Part shown: positions 20,703 through 31,890 of the stretch, piece by piece
How the letters are laid out: each line of letters opens with the position of its first letter
Position numbering within the stretch: position 1 is the first letter of the stretch
Origin: Nematopogon swammerdamellus
Lineage: Eukaryota; Arthropoda; Insecta; Lepidoptera; Adelidae
Reading direction: 5' to 3'
Assembly: GCA_946902875.1 (NCBI GenBank)
Contig: OX336336.1
Span: 28,413,558 to 28,477,557, forward strand
DNA length: 64,000 bases
Notes under the pieces: model-generated
Databases searched by the model: none
The model's input: the letters and a program-made list of their open reading frames with translations, nothing else
Told to the model about the DNA's origin: nothing
Translations under genes and position numbers: made by a program

Positions 20703-20890
20703 ATAATGCTCTCACCTTGGCACGGTCCTTCCACCGAGTCGTGCAGCAGGTGGGTCTTCGTGTCCTATTACTATGCTAAATGCGGCGGTCGGTGTTGTGC
20801 TGTAATTTACAAGAGCACTTGCAGCACAACACCGACTAGTTTACTTACCCCGATTGTCAGGATACAGCGTGTGGTATGTATGTATGTATA
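20703..20890 (+). mobile_element. SINE-D, 5' truncated, with (TATG)n tail
   Basis: Starts CTCACCTTGGCACGG, with an internal deletion in the CTTGCTGCTTGATCG region, and ends GTATGTATGTATGTA. Confidence 0.7.
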
Positions 20891-20984
20891 ATAATGTTTT
20901 ATAACAACTTTTGGACGTAGAGGGTAAACAGTGAAGCGGTCTCGTAATATCTAACTCCACTGTTTCTACGTAGCAGTTCTTCTT

Positions 20985-21302
20985 TTTTTTTATGGAAATT
21001 GACACGGTTTGCTACATCACCTACAACATCCGTGTTGTCAGCTCATAACACCGGGTGAACGGTGCAACGTCAGTGATTCCCTTCGGTCGTGCCGGCAACA
21101 CTGAACTGACGGAAAACACAAACTATTTACATAGACGTTTCGAACGACCTTTCATTCAGTGTGGTTGTACCAACCCGGGCGGGTTAAACCCTACCACCTA
21201 GTAATATAAGAAAGGAGTCATATCCCTTAGTCGCCTTTTACGACATACACGGGGAGAGATGTAGTGGGGCTATTCTTTTAAAGTACCGGCCCCACACGGT
21301 AC
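20985..21302 (-). mobile_element. SINE-C, full length, reverse
   Basis: T-run at 20985-20993 (poly-A on minus), body, core, the ATATGACTCC linker and head ending at ACACGGTAC. The length matches the other SINE-C copies. The flanking duplication is not clear. Confidence 0.8.
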
Positions 21303-22165
21303 ATGTTCTGTGGGCGTCTGCCCCGTTGTTCTGCCAAGCGAGCTGTATAGGTACAGTATGTATTTTTTATCAACTGCGCACCGTGAAACCCTTAAATTAT
21401 AGCATAATTCGAAGTCACATTCTGCAGAAAAAAACACGAAAATTATTTTCCAATCCTGAGAAAATGTATTTTTAAATTTCGACAAAATTCAACGAAACTT
21501 TGAGAAACGCTTACTGACTTTGGCAATATGGAGGCGCTGAATCAGAGGCGCCGCGGGCGCAAACGTATTATACTTCTTTGGCGTGATTCTTTCCCCCTCT
21601 CACGTTCTCCCACGCTACCTCGCTGTTTCCCGCAATTTGCCGCAGATTCCCGCTGTTTTCCCCCCGTTCGATTTACAAATTTTCAAGTTCGCAGGGTACA
21701 GCTCTTAGCTTACCGTCTCATAATTGATATTGATCGAGCAATACGTATCCAGCCAATATAATATTCGACTCACATGTTATTATGAAAGCTTTCAATATGA
21801 ATGTAGTTTGACTAACACAGGAGCAAGTGTGAATAGAACCACTATTATGCAATGCGTTCCACATAGATAACGTTTTAATAAAAGCACACACACACACACA
21901 CAGACACACACATACCACACGCAGTATCCCGAAAATCGGGGTTTGCAGAGTCGATTACTCTGGTTACCCCGTTGTGTGTTTTAAAGAATATGATAGGTAC
22001 AGGATTTAGGAAATGATTATTGCGATCAAATAGTAAAAAAAAAAGTCAAATAACTTTTTTTCTGAATTCCCTTTGAATAAAAAGTTTTCATGAAAACTAA
22101 TTCATTAATTTAATGTAAAAAGCATCTAATATTCCACACGAACGTGGGTATGAAAGGCGCGCGGT
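21303..22165. other. Interrepeat DNA with a (CA)n microsatellite
   Basis: No supported gene. A CACACA tract at 21885-21911 is a simple repeat. Confidence 0.5.
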
Positions 22166-22262
22166 GAGTGAGCAAGCAGGAACGAGTGCGTGGAGCGCGG
22201 AGATGCGAGGCGGTGGAGCGCGGAGATGCGAGGCAGTGGCGGCGCGGGCGGCGAGGCGTGAG
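22166..22262. repeat. GC-rich tract with 22-bp tandem repeat
   Basis: The unit GTGGAGCGCGGAGATGCGAG is tandemly repeated at about 22191-22235, inside a GC-rich purine/pyrimidine-biased tract. Confidence 0.7.
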
Positions 22263-22510
22263 TTTTTCGACCCCGACCGTTCCCGCGCCAGCACCCTCCC
22301 CCCGCGCTCGTCATATTACACTTGACGAAAACATACATTTCAAAAATTAATATCTCGAAAACTGGACACTTTAGAAAAAAACTTTGTTTACTTTTTTATC
22401 TCGGAAAAACATGAGAATTGCGCTGGCGAAATTAATGTAGTCACCGTTATAATACCCTGTATACATACATACATACATAGTGTGTCCATGTTTAATGTAC
22501 ATTAATGTAA

Positions 22511-22908
22511 GCGGCGGGTGGCCGAGTGGCTTGGGCATCGGCTTCTCATGCGAGAGGTCCTCGGTTCGAATTCGGTCGGCGTGTACCAATGAGTTTTTTT
22601 CTCATGAATAAATTTACGTGCACACCTGCTGCTTCACCGTTCGGATCCGGTGTAAAACTGTAGGTCCCTTCCCTTGCCCCTTACTAGGTGGTAGGCTTAA
22701 ATTGTAGCCGACTGGGTTGATACCACCTTACTGGATGTAAGATGGCCGCATAGCAGCCTCGGTTGTGTTCTCCTCTAGTCCAGTATAGCCAGCAAACCAG
22801 GGAAGTCTCCGGTATGGCACCTATCTTCTCGGAGGTGATATTGGCTGGTCGGAGCATGCGCTTTGGCCCCTCCGACTCAGCCACCCGTACCGGATTACAT
22901 AAAAAAAA
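22511..22908 (+). mobile_element. SINE-B, full length reference copy
   Basis: The tRNA-like head has A-box GTGGCCGAGTGGCTTGG at 22518 and B-box GGTTCGAATTC at 22563, at normal tRNA spacing. A linker with CTGCTGCTTCACCGTTCGG follows, then the shared core (GTAGGTCCCTTCCCTT, CTTACTAGGTGGTAGG, GGGTTGATACCACC), the B-type body with GATGGCCGCATAGCAGC and TCTCCGGTATGGCACC, and TTACATAAAAAAA. Poor acceptor pairing argues against a functional tRNA. Confidence 0.85.
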
Positions 22909-23510
22909 TCTATTACCCATTGGATTAATAAACAAATTTGAAATTGAAACTGAACACAAAACACTGGCTGGACACGCCTCCATTTATTCGCACACCTATC
23001 TCCACAGTTCGGATCTGCTGCCGATATTGTAAGCGAACATTTGGGTGTTTTCATTAAAATTTAATTAAAACACAAACTTATCACAAACTAGATAAATCGA
23101 ATGAAAATACGAAATTTCGCCGCTCGATGTAGTTGTCAAATTTAAACGAAACCGTTAGCCTGGGCAAATTCGATCAAAAACTTTCCCTTTACACTTCATC
23201 CGGGCGGATACTAGGGGCGGCCTTTCGGGATTGTATAATAATTTTGGAATGAGTTAACTTGAAATTTTTGTAAGAAGCAACAATTACGAAAGTTAACAAA
23301 CATAAATTATTGCTTGTATTAAACGTGTAAATTGATCTAAATGGGAAATTCGGGAACTCTTTATTTTGCAATTTTTTTTCGTCCCAAAAAAAAAATTTTT
23401 CTCTGGCTGGACTCGTATATAATCTAAGCAAAAAATAACAGGTACGTCGATTGGACTGTCTTTATTATAATAAAAAAAAAATTATAAAAATCGGTCAAGG
23501 TTGGGACAAG
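22909..23510. other. AT-rich interrepeat DNA, no gene seen
   Basis: No supported feature. Confidence 0.5.
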
Positions 23511-23902
23511 GTCAGCCTCGATAGCTCAGTGGTGCAGACAGTCAACTGTCGCTATTGAATGTTAAGCAACGCTGGGCGCGGTCAGTACTTGGATGGGTGA
23601 CCGCTGACCGTTGGAGGCTGACCGAGGTTCGGATTCCTCGCAAAACTGTAGGTCCCTTCCCTCCTAATCTTACTCGGTGGTAGGGTTTAACCCGCCCGGG
23701 TTGGTACCACCGCACTGAATGAAACGTCGTTCAAAACGGCTATGTAAATAGTTTGTGTTTTCCGACCAGTTCAGTGTAGCCGGCACGATCAAAGGGGAAA
23801 GCACTGACATGGCACCTAGTTCACCCGGTGTTATGGGCTGACATCACGGACGTTGTAGGTGATGTAGCCAACTGTGTCAGTTTACATAAAAAAAAAAAAA
23901 AA
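23511..23902 (+). mobile_element. SINE-A, full length reference copy, ~11-bp TSD
   Basis: A-box TAGCTCAGTGGT is at 23522-23533. A segment at 23561-23605 closely matches the 3' half of 5S rRNA (GGTCAGTACTTGGATGGGTG). B-box GGTTCGGATTCC is at 23626, followed by the shared core, the A-type body and poly-A. The flanks GGTTGGGACAA (23499-23509) and GGTTGGGAAAA (23905-23915) form a target duplication with one mismatch. The A-to-B box spacing (~104 bp) is about twice that of a tRNA because of the 5S-like insert. Confidence 0.9.
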
Positions 23903-23930
23903 GGGGTTGGGAAAACATTTGAATGTTTTA

Positions 23931-24193
23931 TGGAAACTGACACTGGTTGGCTACATCAACTACAACATCCGTGATGTCAGCCCATAACACAGGGTGAACT
24001 AGGGTGCCATGTCGGTGCTTCCCTTAATTTCATGTCGGCTACAATGAACTGGACGGAAAACGCGAACTATTTACATAGCCTTTTCGACCGACGTTTCGTT
24101 CCGTGCGGCGGTGTCAACCCGGCCGGGATAAACCCTACCACCTAGTAAGGTAAGAAGGGAAGGAACCTACAGTTAAACGTGTAATCCGAACCA
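23931..24193 (-). mobile_element. SINE-A, 5' truncated, inverted relative to neighbour
   Basis: Body and core in reverse, ending near the B-box. With 23511-23902 it forms a tail-to-tail inverted pair separated by 28 bp. Confidence 0.8.
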
Positions 24194-24555
24194 TGAGAAA
24201 AATAATCAAGTGACTAACCTCTGTCTCCTCTTAATATTCTACTATCTGAACTCCTAGTTACAAAAATTACCCTCAAAGATACACGGCAAAAGACAGAACT
24301 GTCCTAGTGTTTCACCGAGGTTAGGGCGTTTCCAATCGTATTGTCCCTAGAGCCGTGCGATTGTTCGCAAGAGACCAATCCTGAAAATGAACAAAACTTG
24401 CTCAAATCATTATTTTCTTCCGCTGTCATCATAAAGTAGGATAACTACTTGGGAGCCTACCTAGAGCCCAGAGGCGGGTTACGTTTGGAGAATTACTACG
24501 TAAATAAAGTCGCTCGCTATATTGGCTGCGCGGGTTATCAGCTGTATGCGCGCAT

Positions 24556-24756
24556 TTGGGGACAATTTCAGCTGAAGCAAAGTCTCTCTGCAAGGATTTA
24601 GGCAGTCGACTGATAGAAGTGTCCGGGGAGGCCCGAGCTGGGGCCTACCTCTCTCAGCGCATTAGTCTGGCCATACAGAGGGCTAATGCGCTGAGTGTCT
24701 TGGGAACTTTCCCTGGATCGGTCGGTATGGATGAGATTTTTTATTTATCAACCTGA
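24556..24756 (+). pseudogene. Unrecognised coding fragment (copy A)
   Basis: The frame preceded by a non-ATG start reads SAEAKSLCKDLGSRLIEV and then GAYLSQRISLAIQRANALSV, ending FPGSVGMDEIFYLST. Its amphipathic, Ala/Leu-rich composition looks like real protein and not chance, but I cannot name the family. It is probably a transposon remnant because LINE L2 sequence follows directly. The identical copy is at 42861-43061. Confidence 0.35.
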
Positions 24757-24887
24757 TTTACAGATCTCATTCATATCACTGGTCCGGGGTTGTTCTTTTT
24801 TCTTTTATATGTATAGTTTAATGAAATCACTCTGTATACTTCTAAAACCATATTGCAATAAATACTCTTTACTTATTTCTAACTGGA

Positions 24888-25020
24888 ATTTGGAACTGTC
24901 TTCCGGCGAGTGTGTTTCCCGAATCCTTTGTAACCTGGGTGTCTTCAAACGTCGTATTAACAGCTTAGGCGGCCTAGCAACAGTCCGCAAATCTGCTGGC
25001 ATGGCACTTAACCAGGCATC
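24888..25020 (+). pseudogene. LINE L2 3'-end fragment (copy A)
   Basis: Remnant LPASVFPESF pattern with GVFKRRINSL, then the L2 UTR, truncated at TTAACCAGGCATC. Confidence 0.65.
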
Positions 25021-25933
25021 ACGCACTCTATGTACTTGCGCGCGCTAACTACCTACCGCCCGACGGGCCGCCGCCGGCGGCGGCGGTCTAATTCAGTGAA
25101 AATTCGTCAGCCGCGCGAAGCATACCTACATGCTCGACCACACAACGCAATAATGCACTTTACATTCGATCGTTTAGGTACATTTTCGCACGCAGCGATT
25201 GGCGACGTGAAACAGTAGGCTATTAAAGCCGAAGGTATGGAACTTTTTCTATGGGGTGATTTATCTGTTACGAAGTAACTATTAAGTAATCTGTGACTTA
25301 ACTGAGTGTGGTTTCGCGTGAATGCCATGCCGGCCCGACAGGAGCCTTTTCACGCCCCTTTTGAAGAACCCCAGGCTGTACTTAGGACGAAATAGAGCGT
25401 TCCAAATTTTCTCGGTTCTGTGAATAAAATACCTACAGAGCCGGTTTGCAAAATGTTTCGAAAATGTGGCTTACAAATTTGACAAGAAGAAATTTCTCTC
25501 TGCAATAAGTCCGCCTATTTGCACAGCAGAAAAACGTATTTCTAGAGCGCACGCGCCAGGGCAGTAATTTTTTTTTTTTGCGTAGGACGAAATCAATGTA
25601 AACTATCATCAGAGCGAAATAGATACTTTTCTATTTTAATTAAAATCGTAAAGTGACTTGAACACATAAATGTTAAACCTTGTCAAACTAAGAGATGTCT
25701 CCCTGCTTTGATATTTTTTTTTAATGGCAAATTTGTTGATGCGACAAAGTTTCATAGATCTATCTCGCTTTTATGATACTTATCTATCTTTAGAGACAAT
25801 TTAGAAGCAGAAGTCTTAATAAATACTCACAGACTTTGAGTGGTTCTATTTCAAATAAACACAATAAGCATGAAAACTCGTATTCATCCGTACTCCTCTT
25901 TCAAGGCGCCGCTTTCGCAGAAAATAAAGAAAA
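25021..25933. other. Interrepeat DNA (copy A)
   Basis: Includes a small GGC/CCG tract at 25066-25084 and a weak LINE L1-type fragment near 25330-25440 (ATGCCATGCCGGCCCGACAGG). No gene is seen. Confidence 0.45.
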
Positions 25934-26288
25934 AACCGGCCAAGTGCGAGCGCACTCGCGCACCGAGGGTTCCGTATCGCCATGTCATGGTCAGCGCCAC
26001 TAATGCCATCTATGGATGAGTTAAAATGCTTCAGACTCTTTTCGGTACATTTAACTTTTTAGTTTCTTCTATGGGAGCGCCCGTGATTTTTTTTACTTTT
26101 TCTTATTTTTATTATTAATTGTTGTTATATCGGCCATAATACTTAACACATGTTCTGTGAAAATTTCAACGGGCTACTTAATACGGTTGAAGAAATACAG
26201 CCCTCGGACAGACGGACAGACTGACAGACAGACCGAAGGCGTAGGCTTAGTAATAGGGTCCCGTACGACGGATACGGAACCCTAAAAA
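25934..26288 (+). repeat. GGCCAAGTGCGAGTC repeat, near full length (copy A)
   Basis: Starts AACCGGCCAAGTGCGAGCG and GAGGGTTCCGTATCGCC, contains CATCTATGG, ACACATGTTCTGTGAAAATT and a CAGACGGACAGAC tract, and ends GGATACGGAACCCTAAAAA. The ends share GGGTTCCGTAT in inverted orientation. Confidence 0.75.
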
Positions 26289-26375
26289 TGTGTTATCTTT
26301 CATTCGGCTCGGGATCATTAGGGCGAGTTCGACTCACTTTGCCCCGTTTTTAAACGGTTTTATTATTATTTGTTG

Positions 26376-26446
26376 TTAGGGTTCCATATCCTGTACGGAA
26401 CTCTCGGTGCGCGAGTTCAACTCGCACTTGGCCGGTTTTCTTTTTG
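26376..26446 (-). repeat. Short deletion derivative of the same repeat (copy A)
   Basis: Only the two ends remain, joined: AGGGTTCCATATCC directly followed by GCGCGAGTTCAACTCGCAC and TTGGCCGG. Confidence 0.55.
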
Positions 26447-27104
26447 TATTGCGTAAATATATTGTGTTGTGACGGTGATACGGAACCCTTAGTGCGCGAG
26501 TCAAACTCGTTTACTAGTCTAAGCGCTATAAGCAGAATAAAACTCATTTTAGCATGACGTTGGTAAAATAAAAACAATTAATTACTCATCATAAATATCA
26601 ACAAAGGAAAAAAAACCATCAATTTCCAACAAAAAAGGCGCGAGCGACTGCGGAACGTAACAATGAAGAACAGAACACACCCGTAGTCCCTAGCAAGACA
26701 ATAAATAACTAGAAGCGAAAAAGGAATACACGAGGGTGTGTGTAGCACGGAGGAGGTAGTTATAGAGGAGTTGCTCTAAGCCAACTGGGTACGTCACCAC
26801 CACCGGCCAAATTATCTGCGAGTTAACGCCTGGAAATATTTGAATCCTGAATGGACAAGAATGTACAGTATGCGGCAGTAAGTAATGCACATCGGGCTTG
26901 GAAAGAGACAATCCGGTTGTAGAGCAAAAGTGGTTCTTTTAGGCTTAGTGATCTATGGTCGCCACGAACTGGCGCCCTGCCGCCATAAAAGTGGGTCTGG
27001 CATTGAGTCAGTCGTGCCCGTGGGAGCGGTCGCGACCCAGCGTACGTGGAGTTCAATGCTGCGTGATTTGATTAGTCCCCCCACCCTGCTACTCACTCGC
27101 ACTT
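26447..27104. other. Interrepeat DNA (copy A)
   Basis: No supported gene; reading frames here are short and overlap on both strands. Confidence 0.45.
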
Positions 27105-27460
27105 GTCAGCATCGTCGACTGTTGATCTTGATGATAAGCACGCCTGGGCGCGGTCAGTACTTAGACGGGTGACCGCTTCACAGTTGGAGGCTGACGGTGG
27201 TGGTTCGGTTTTCCACGTTAAACTGTAGGTCCCTTCCCTTCTTACCTTACTAGGTGGTAGGGTTTAGCCCCCTCGGGTTGGTAACACCATGAAAAGTCGG
27301 TAGAAACAGCTATGTTAATAGTTCGTGTTTTCCGTCCAGTTCGGTGTATCCGGCCCGAAGGGAAGCACTGACATGGCACCTAGTTCACCAAGGTGTGTTG
27401 GGCTGACATCATGGATTTTGTAGGTGATGTAGCCAACCGTGCCAGTTTCCATAAAAAAAA
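27105..27460 (+). mobile_element. SINE-A, full length, divergent (copy A)
   Basis: The 5S-like segment GGTCAGTACTTAGACGGGTG is well preserved here, while the A-box is degraded. Core, body and poly-A follow. It is an older copy than 23511-23902. Confidence 0.75.
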
Positions 27461-27681
27461 CTGGCGACACGTGTTTTACTAGAAATAATAACAAGCAAAA
27501 ACTCCTCTACAAATGTTCTCTTTTCCACGATGTGTAGCGATTACAGTAGTGAATAAACTAGGAAAAGGTGTAGCTTATGCACTTGTTGTTTTTTAGGTGC
27601 GGGTCAAGCGAAACGTGGGAATTGAATCTTTACTGCTTAGGGCTAGCCTTTTTAGGGTTTCGTAACCGTTTAGGGTTTTGT

Positions 27682-28010
27682 ACCGTGTGGGGCCGGTACT
27701 TTAAAAGAATAGCCCCACTGCATCTCTCCCCGTGTATGTCGTAAAAGGCGACTAAGGGATATGACTCCCTTCTTATATTACTAGGTGGTAGGGTTCAACC
27801 CGCCCGGGTTGGTACCACCGCACTGAATGAAAGGTCCGTCGAAACGGCTATGTAAATAGTTTGTGTTTTCCGTCCAGCTCAGTGTAGCCGGCACAACCGA
27901 AGGGAAGCACTGACGTGGCACCAAGTTCACCCGGTGTTATGGGCTGACATCACGGATGTTGTAGGTGATGTAGCCAAAAGTGTCAGTTTCCATAAAAAAA
28001 AAAAAAAAAA
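27682..28010 (+). mobile_element. SINE-C, full length (copy A)
   Basis: Complete head-core-body with an 18-base A tail. It inserted next to the T-rich LINE L1 end. Confidence 0.85.
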
Positions 28011-28049
28011 CCGTGGCCGTCTGGCCGTCCGTATGCCATACGTTCACAG

Positions 28050-28385
28050 CCTTTTTTTTTATTGACAGCGCGACATTTGGCGCCGAGCTACCCATAAGGT
28101 GTCTAACGACGCCCGTGGACATTCGGTCGTATGCGGGGGTTCCGAATGCCCGGCCTGACAGGTGCCCATTCACGTCCCTCCTGAAGGACCCGAGACTGTA
28201 CTTGGGGGCAAATATATGCGCAGGGACAGCGTTCCAGAGTTTACCGGTTCTATAGAGGAAAGATCTGCAGAATCGATTGGTACGCATCCGCGGTAAGTCC
28301 AGCGTGTAGGGATGCAATCACTGCCCAGTGCGCGTGGTGCGGAGGTGGAAAGGGGGCCCTTGTACCTTTTGAACCGTAATTGGCA
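28050..28385 (-). pseudogene. LINE L1-family RT C-terminus and 3' end (copy A)
   Basis: On minus the frame reads CRSFLYRTGKLWNAVPAHIF, then LGSFRRDVNGHLSGR, a signature of the C-terminal end of CR1/Jockey-type LINE reverse transcriptases. It finishes at an AATAAAAAA-type poly-A at about 28050. Upstream RT domains are missing. Related fragments lie at 16319-16468, 38240-38500 and 41700-41930. Confidence 0.75.
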
Positions 28386-28740
28386 GCCGGTTGAAATTTT
28401 CACAAAATATGTGTTGGTGTTATGGCAGATATCCTAACAAATAAAAAAAAAGGATTACGGGGGTACCCCAAAAACAAACAACGTGGTTTTTTTTCTGTTT
28501 TTGCTCTATCTTGAAAATGGTAATACATACGAGCGTCAAACTTGGTGTGACTATAGTGAAAGCTATAAAGTAAAACAATAAATTATAAAAATGGGCGAAA
28601 TGTGAGTTTTACTCAGGCCAGGGCGAACTGAATGAAAGAAAACAAAATTGTTTTGGCAAATACATTTATCACAAAATATGTTGTGTGGTGGTGACGGAAC
28701 CCTCGGTGCGCGAGTCCGAGTCGTACTTGGCTGGCTTTTT
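28386..28740 (-). repeat. GGCCAAGTGCGAGTC repeat, reverse, degraded (copy A)
   Basis: Reverse match from TTGAAATTTTCACAAAATATG to GTGCGCGAGTCCGAGTCG and ACTTGGCTGGC, with an internal segment unlike the other copies. Confidence 0.6.
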
Positions 28741-29194
28741 TAGACCTTTATCTTTAGTACATTTTTGGAGTGGTCTGGCAAGATAAAGGGCTTTCACCCC
28801 TCTTATAATAATTTAAGAATAAAATATAGTTTTTTTTATAGAATTAGATCGTGTCACGTGATCACATTAAGACGAGACGAAGTTAACTTTCTCCATACAA
28901 AATCGTTTTACGGCATTTATGTTTTTTACCCCCCTAAACCTTATCCGATTTTTACAATTACTTTGTTCTTGTAATAAGAACAGTCCAATCTACGTTCTGG
29001 TTTTTTTATTTTTTTTAATACCTTAAGATTTGACTCAATAAAGCTTAATGAACTTCAAGACATAAAAAAATTAAATATTCAAATGTTTTCAATCGAAATA
29101 TTTTTTTTTAGCTCCGGTGTTGTAGGTATATTTCATGTAAACAAAACAATTACAGGAACGTAGATTGGAATGTCCTTAAGATTAGAAAAAAAAA
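28741..29194. other. AT-rich DNA (copy A)
   Basis: No supported gene. Confidence 0.45.
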
Positions 29195-29552
29195 ACTAAC
29201 ACGGTTAGCAACATCACCTACAACATCCGTGATGGCAGCCCGTAACGCCGGGTGAACTAGGTGCCGTGTCAGTGCTTCCCTTCATTTCATGTCGGCTACA
29301 CTGAACTGGACGGAAAGCGCGAATTACTTTACATAGCCATTTCGACCGACGTTTCATTCAGTGCGGTGGTACCAACCCGGGCGGGATAAACCCTACCACC
29401 TTGTAAGGTAAGAAGCGAAGGGACCTACGGTTTTACGTGGAATCCGAACCACGGTCAGCCTCCAACGGTAGAGCGGTTAACGATCCAAGTACTGGCCGCG
29501 CCCAGGTGTGCTTAACAACAGTCAAATGACCGCACCACTGAGCTAGTGATGC
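29195..29552 (-). mobile_element. SINE-A, full length, reverse (copy A)
   Basis: A/T-run, body, core, B-box, 5S-like segment and the tRNA-like start (ACTAGCTCAGTGGTGCGGTC on minus). Confidence 0.8.
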
Positions 29553-29622
29553 TGACAGATACATACATATGTATGCGCTCATTCTTGTATTGGTCTTTAG
29601 TACTGGCTTTCGATGTCCAAAC

Positions 29623-30188
29623 TAGTGTTGTAACGAATGCCTAATTTTCCAGATTCGCGAATACGAATGCGAATACGAATATTCCAAAATGATATTCGCG
29701 AATACGAATACGAATATTGAAAAATTAAATATGAAATTTTATATCCAAATGAAAAAAACACTTTAATTTTCTATTATAAATGTAGATCTACCTACATTGG
29801 GTCCTAAAATTATATGAATACGGACTTGTTTGAATGTTTTTCTGCTTTTGATTACTTGACACTGCATTTTGAAAAAAAAAATTTAACTAAATTAGTGCGT
29901 TACAAAACATTTAGTGCGAATTAGTGCGTTACAAAGAAGTAAAATATTCGATAAATATTCGGTATCTTACAACCGAATACGAATACGGATAAGAATATTA
30001 AAAATGAACCGAATACACAATGACACGATCAAAGGGGGAAGCACTGACATGGCACCTAGTTCACCCTGTGTTATGGGCTGACATCACGGACGTTGTAGGT
30101 GATGTAGCCAAACGTGTCAGTTTCCATAAAAAAAAAAAAAGAATATTCGAAATTTCGAATGCGAATACGAATATTCGTTACAACTCTA
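29623..30188. mobile_element. hAT-like MITE with nested SINE tail (copy A)
   Basis: Ends TAGTGTTGTAACGAAT and ATTCGTTACAACTCTA form a 16-bp terminal inverted repeat with one mismatch. They are flanked by a perfect 8-bp duplication GTCCAAAC at 29615-29622 and 30189-30196, the size typical of hAT elements. The interior is AT-rich with many CGAATACGAATA motifs and no transposase frame. A SINE-A/C tail (30022-30142) is inserted near the right end. Confidence 0.85.
30022..30142 (+). mobile_element. SINE-A/C tail nested in hAT-like MITE (copy A)
   Basis: Only the last ~120 bp, starting ACGATCAAAGGGGGAAGCAC and ending in a poly-A run. Confidence 0.75.
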
Positions 30189-30489
30189 GTCCAAACGGTA
30201 CCCACTGCCCTTGAAGGTCGCGAGATTAATTGAAACGAAATGACTCCTCATTATCTAGGACGTCGGAGATTTTCCAAGGGTCAAACTTCAAGATAATGAC
30301 ACTTTAAATGTGTAATTCGGTCGGCCAACGTATTCGTCCTTCCACCAAGAACTATACCTATGTATTTCTTCACTAGATAGATGGATAGAGAAGATGAGTA
30401 CACTGTGGGGCTGATATTAACAAATTATTGTTAAAAACCATAAAAATAAATTAAAGATAATAAATAAATTAAAAATAAAAATAAAAAAA

Positions 30490-30890
30490 AAACCGGCCAA
30501 GTGCGAGTCGAACTCGCTCACCGAGGGTTCCGTATCGCCATGTCATGGCTAGCGCCACACGCCATCTATGGCGTGTTATGAAATGCTTCATATTAGTTAA
30601 ATGACATCATTAGTAAAAATGCTTCATACTCTATTCGTTAGATGGCGCGCGCGCATACACTTTTTGGTTTCTTCTATGGGAACACCCGTGAATTTTTTAC
30701 TTTTTCTTATTTTTATTATTTGTTGTTATATCGGCCATAATAACACATATTCTGTGAAAATTTCAACGAGCTACCTATTACGGTTCAAGAGATACAGCCC
30801 TCGGACAGACAGACGAACGGACGGACAGACAGACAGACATACGGCTTAGGCTTCGTAATAGAGTCCCGTACCGGATACAGAACCCTAAAA
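30490..30890 (+). repeat. GGCCAAGTGCGAGTC repeat, full length (copy A)
   Basis: Starts CCGGCCAAGTGCGAGTCG and ends ACCGGATACAGAACCCTAAA, with a CAGACAGACGAACGG tract internally. One of the most complete copies in the window. Confidence 0.75.
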
Positions 30891-30939
30891 AAAGCACAAA
30901 GTAAAAGAAAAAAATTGCTGTCCCGTACAAGAAACGTTC

Positions 30940-31174
30940 CCTTGCCCCTTACTAAGTGGTAGGCTCAAATTGTACTCGACTGAGTTAGTACCACCGTACT
31001 GGATGTAAGATGGCCGCATAGCAGCCTCGGTTTGTTCTCGTCTAGTCCAGTAAAGCCAGCAATCCAGGGAAGTCTCCGGTATGGCATCTACCTTCTCGGA
31101 GGTGATATTGGCTAGTCAGAGCATGTGCTTTGGCCCCTCTGACTCAACCACCCATACCAGATTACATAAAAAAA
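30940..31174 (+). mobile_element. SINE-B, 5' truncated (copy A)
   Basis: Begins in the shared core at CTTACTAAGTGGTAGG and continues to TTACATAAAAAA; the tRNA-like head is absent. Confidence 0.8.
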
Positions 31175-31705
31175 CGCTAAAAACCAATTAGCAAAAACTC
31201 TTTCCCAATTTAGTACATAAAATATTCACGCTTTTAAATAATAGATGGCGTCACAGGTAGTTTGCATTGCAGACACGATAGACGGATATGGTATTTTGAC
31301 AGGTATGGTGGAACCAGGAACCCTCTATCTGTGAGTAAAGCTCGCGTTTGACAGACTTTTAATTTAAAAAGCAACCTTTTTTAGATGTTCCCAAAGCCTT
31401 ACAAAATGCAATTACTTGTGCCGTTATCGAGATAAGGTTTCCAGGACGACTGATGTAGCGAGTGGAAAGGTCAGATCGTAATAGGCGCCCTTAATCGATA
31501 TTGCCAAGAGATTCGATCAGATAGCAGTGACCTTTATTCGTTGCCTATTGCCGTAGCTTAGTGACACACATAATATATTATTATGTGTATAGGTTTGTGG
31601 TAATACCTAGCGACACCTATTCCACAACTGAATTAAGATTGATAATTAAGACCTACAACGCTTCGCGGCATAACCAGCAGAAAGATTCACAACCGCGGCG
31701 TGAGA
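31175..31705. other. Interrepeat DNA (copy A)
   Basis: No supported gene or repeat. Confidence 0.45.
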
Positions 31706-31890
31706 TTTTCACAGAATATGTGTTAATAAAGCCGATATAACAAGAAAGGAAAAGTAAAAAATTCACGGGGTCCCCATGCAAGAAACTAAACAGTGTATGC
31801 GCGCCATCTACCGAAAGCAGCGCTGACCATGACATGGCGATACGGAAACCTCGGTGCGCGAGTTCGAATCGCACTTGGCTGGTTTTTTCT
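31706..31890 (-). repeat. GGCCAAGTGCGAGTC repeat, reverse, 5' part (copy A)
   Basis: Contains GAGATTTTCACAGAATATG, GCGCGCCATCTACC and GTGCGCGAGTTCGAATCGC, then ACTTGGCTGG. The CAGA tract end is missing. Confidence 0.65.

Noticed and set aside
23561..23605. A 5S rRNA gene
   Set aside because: Only about 45 bp of the 3' half are present, flanked by tRNA-like boxes, and the segment is repeated within SINE-A copies.
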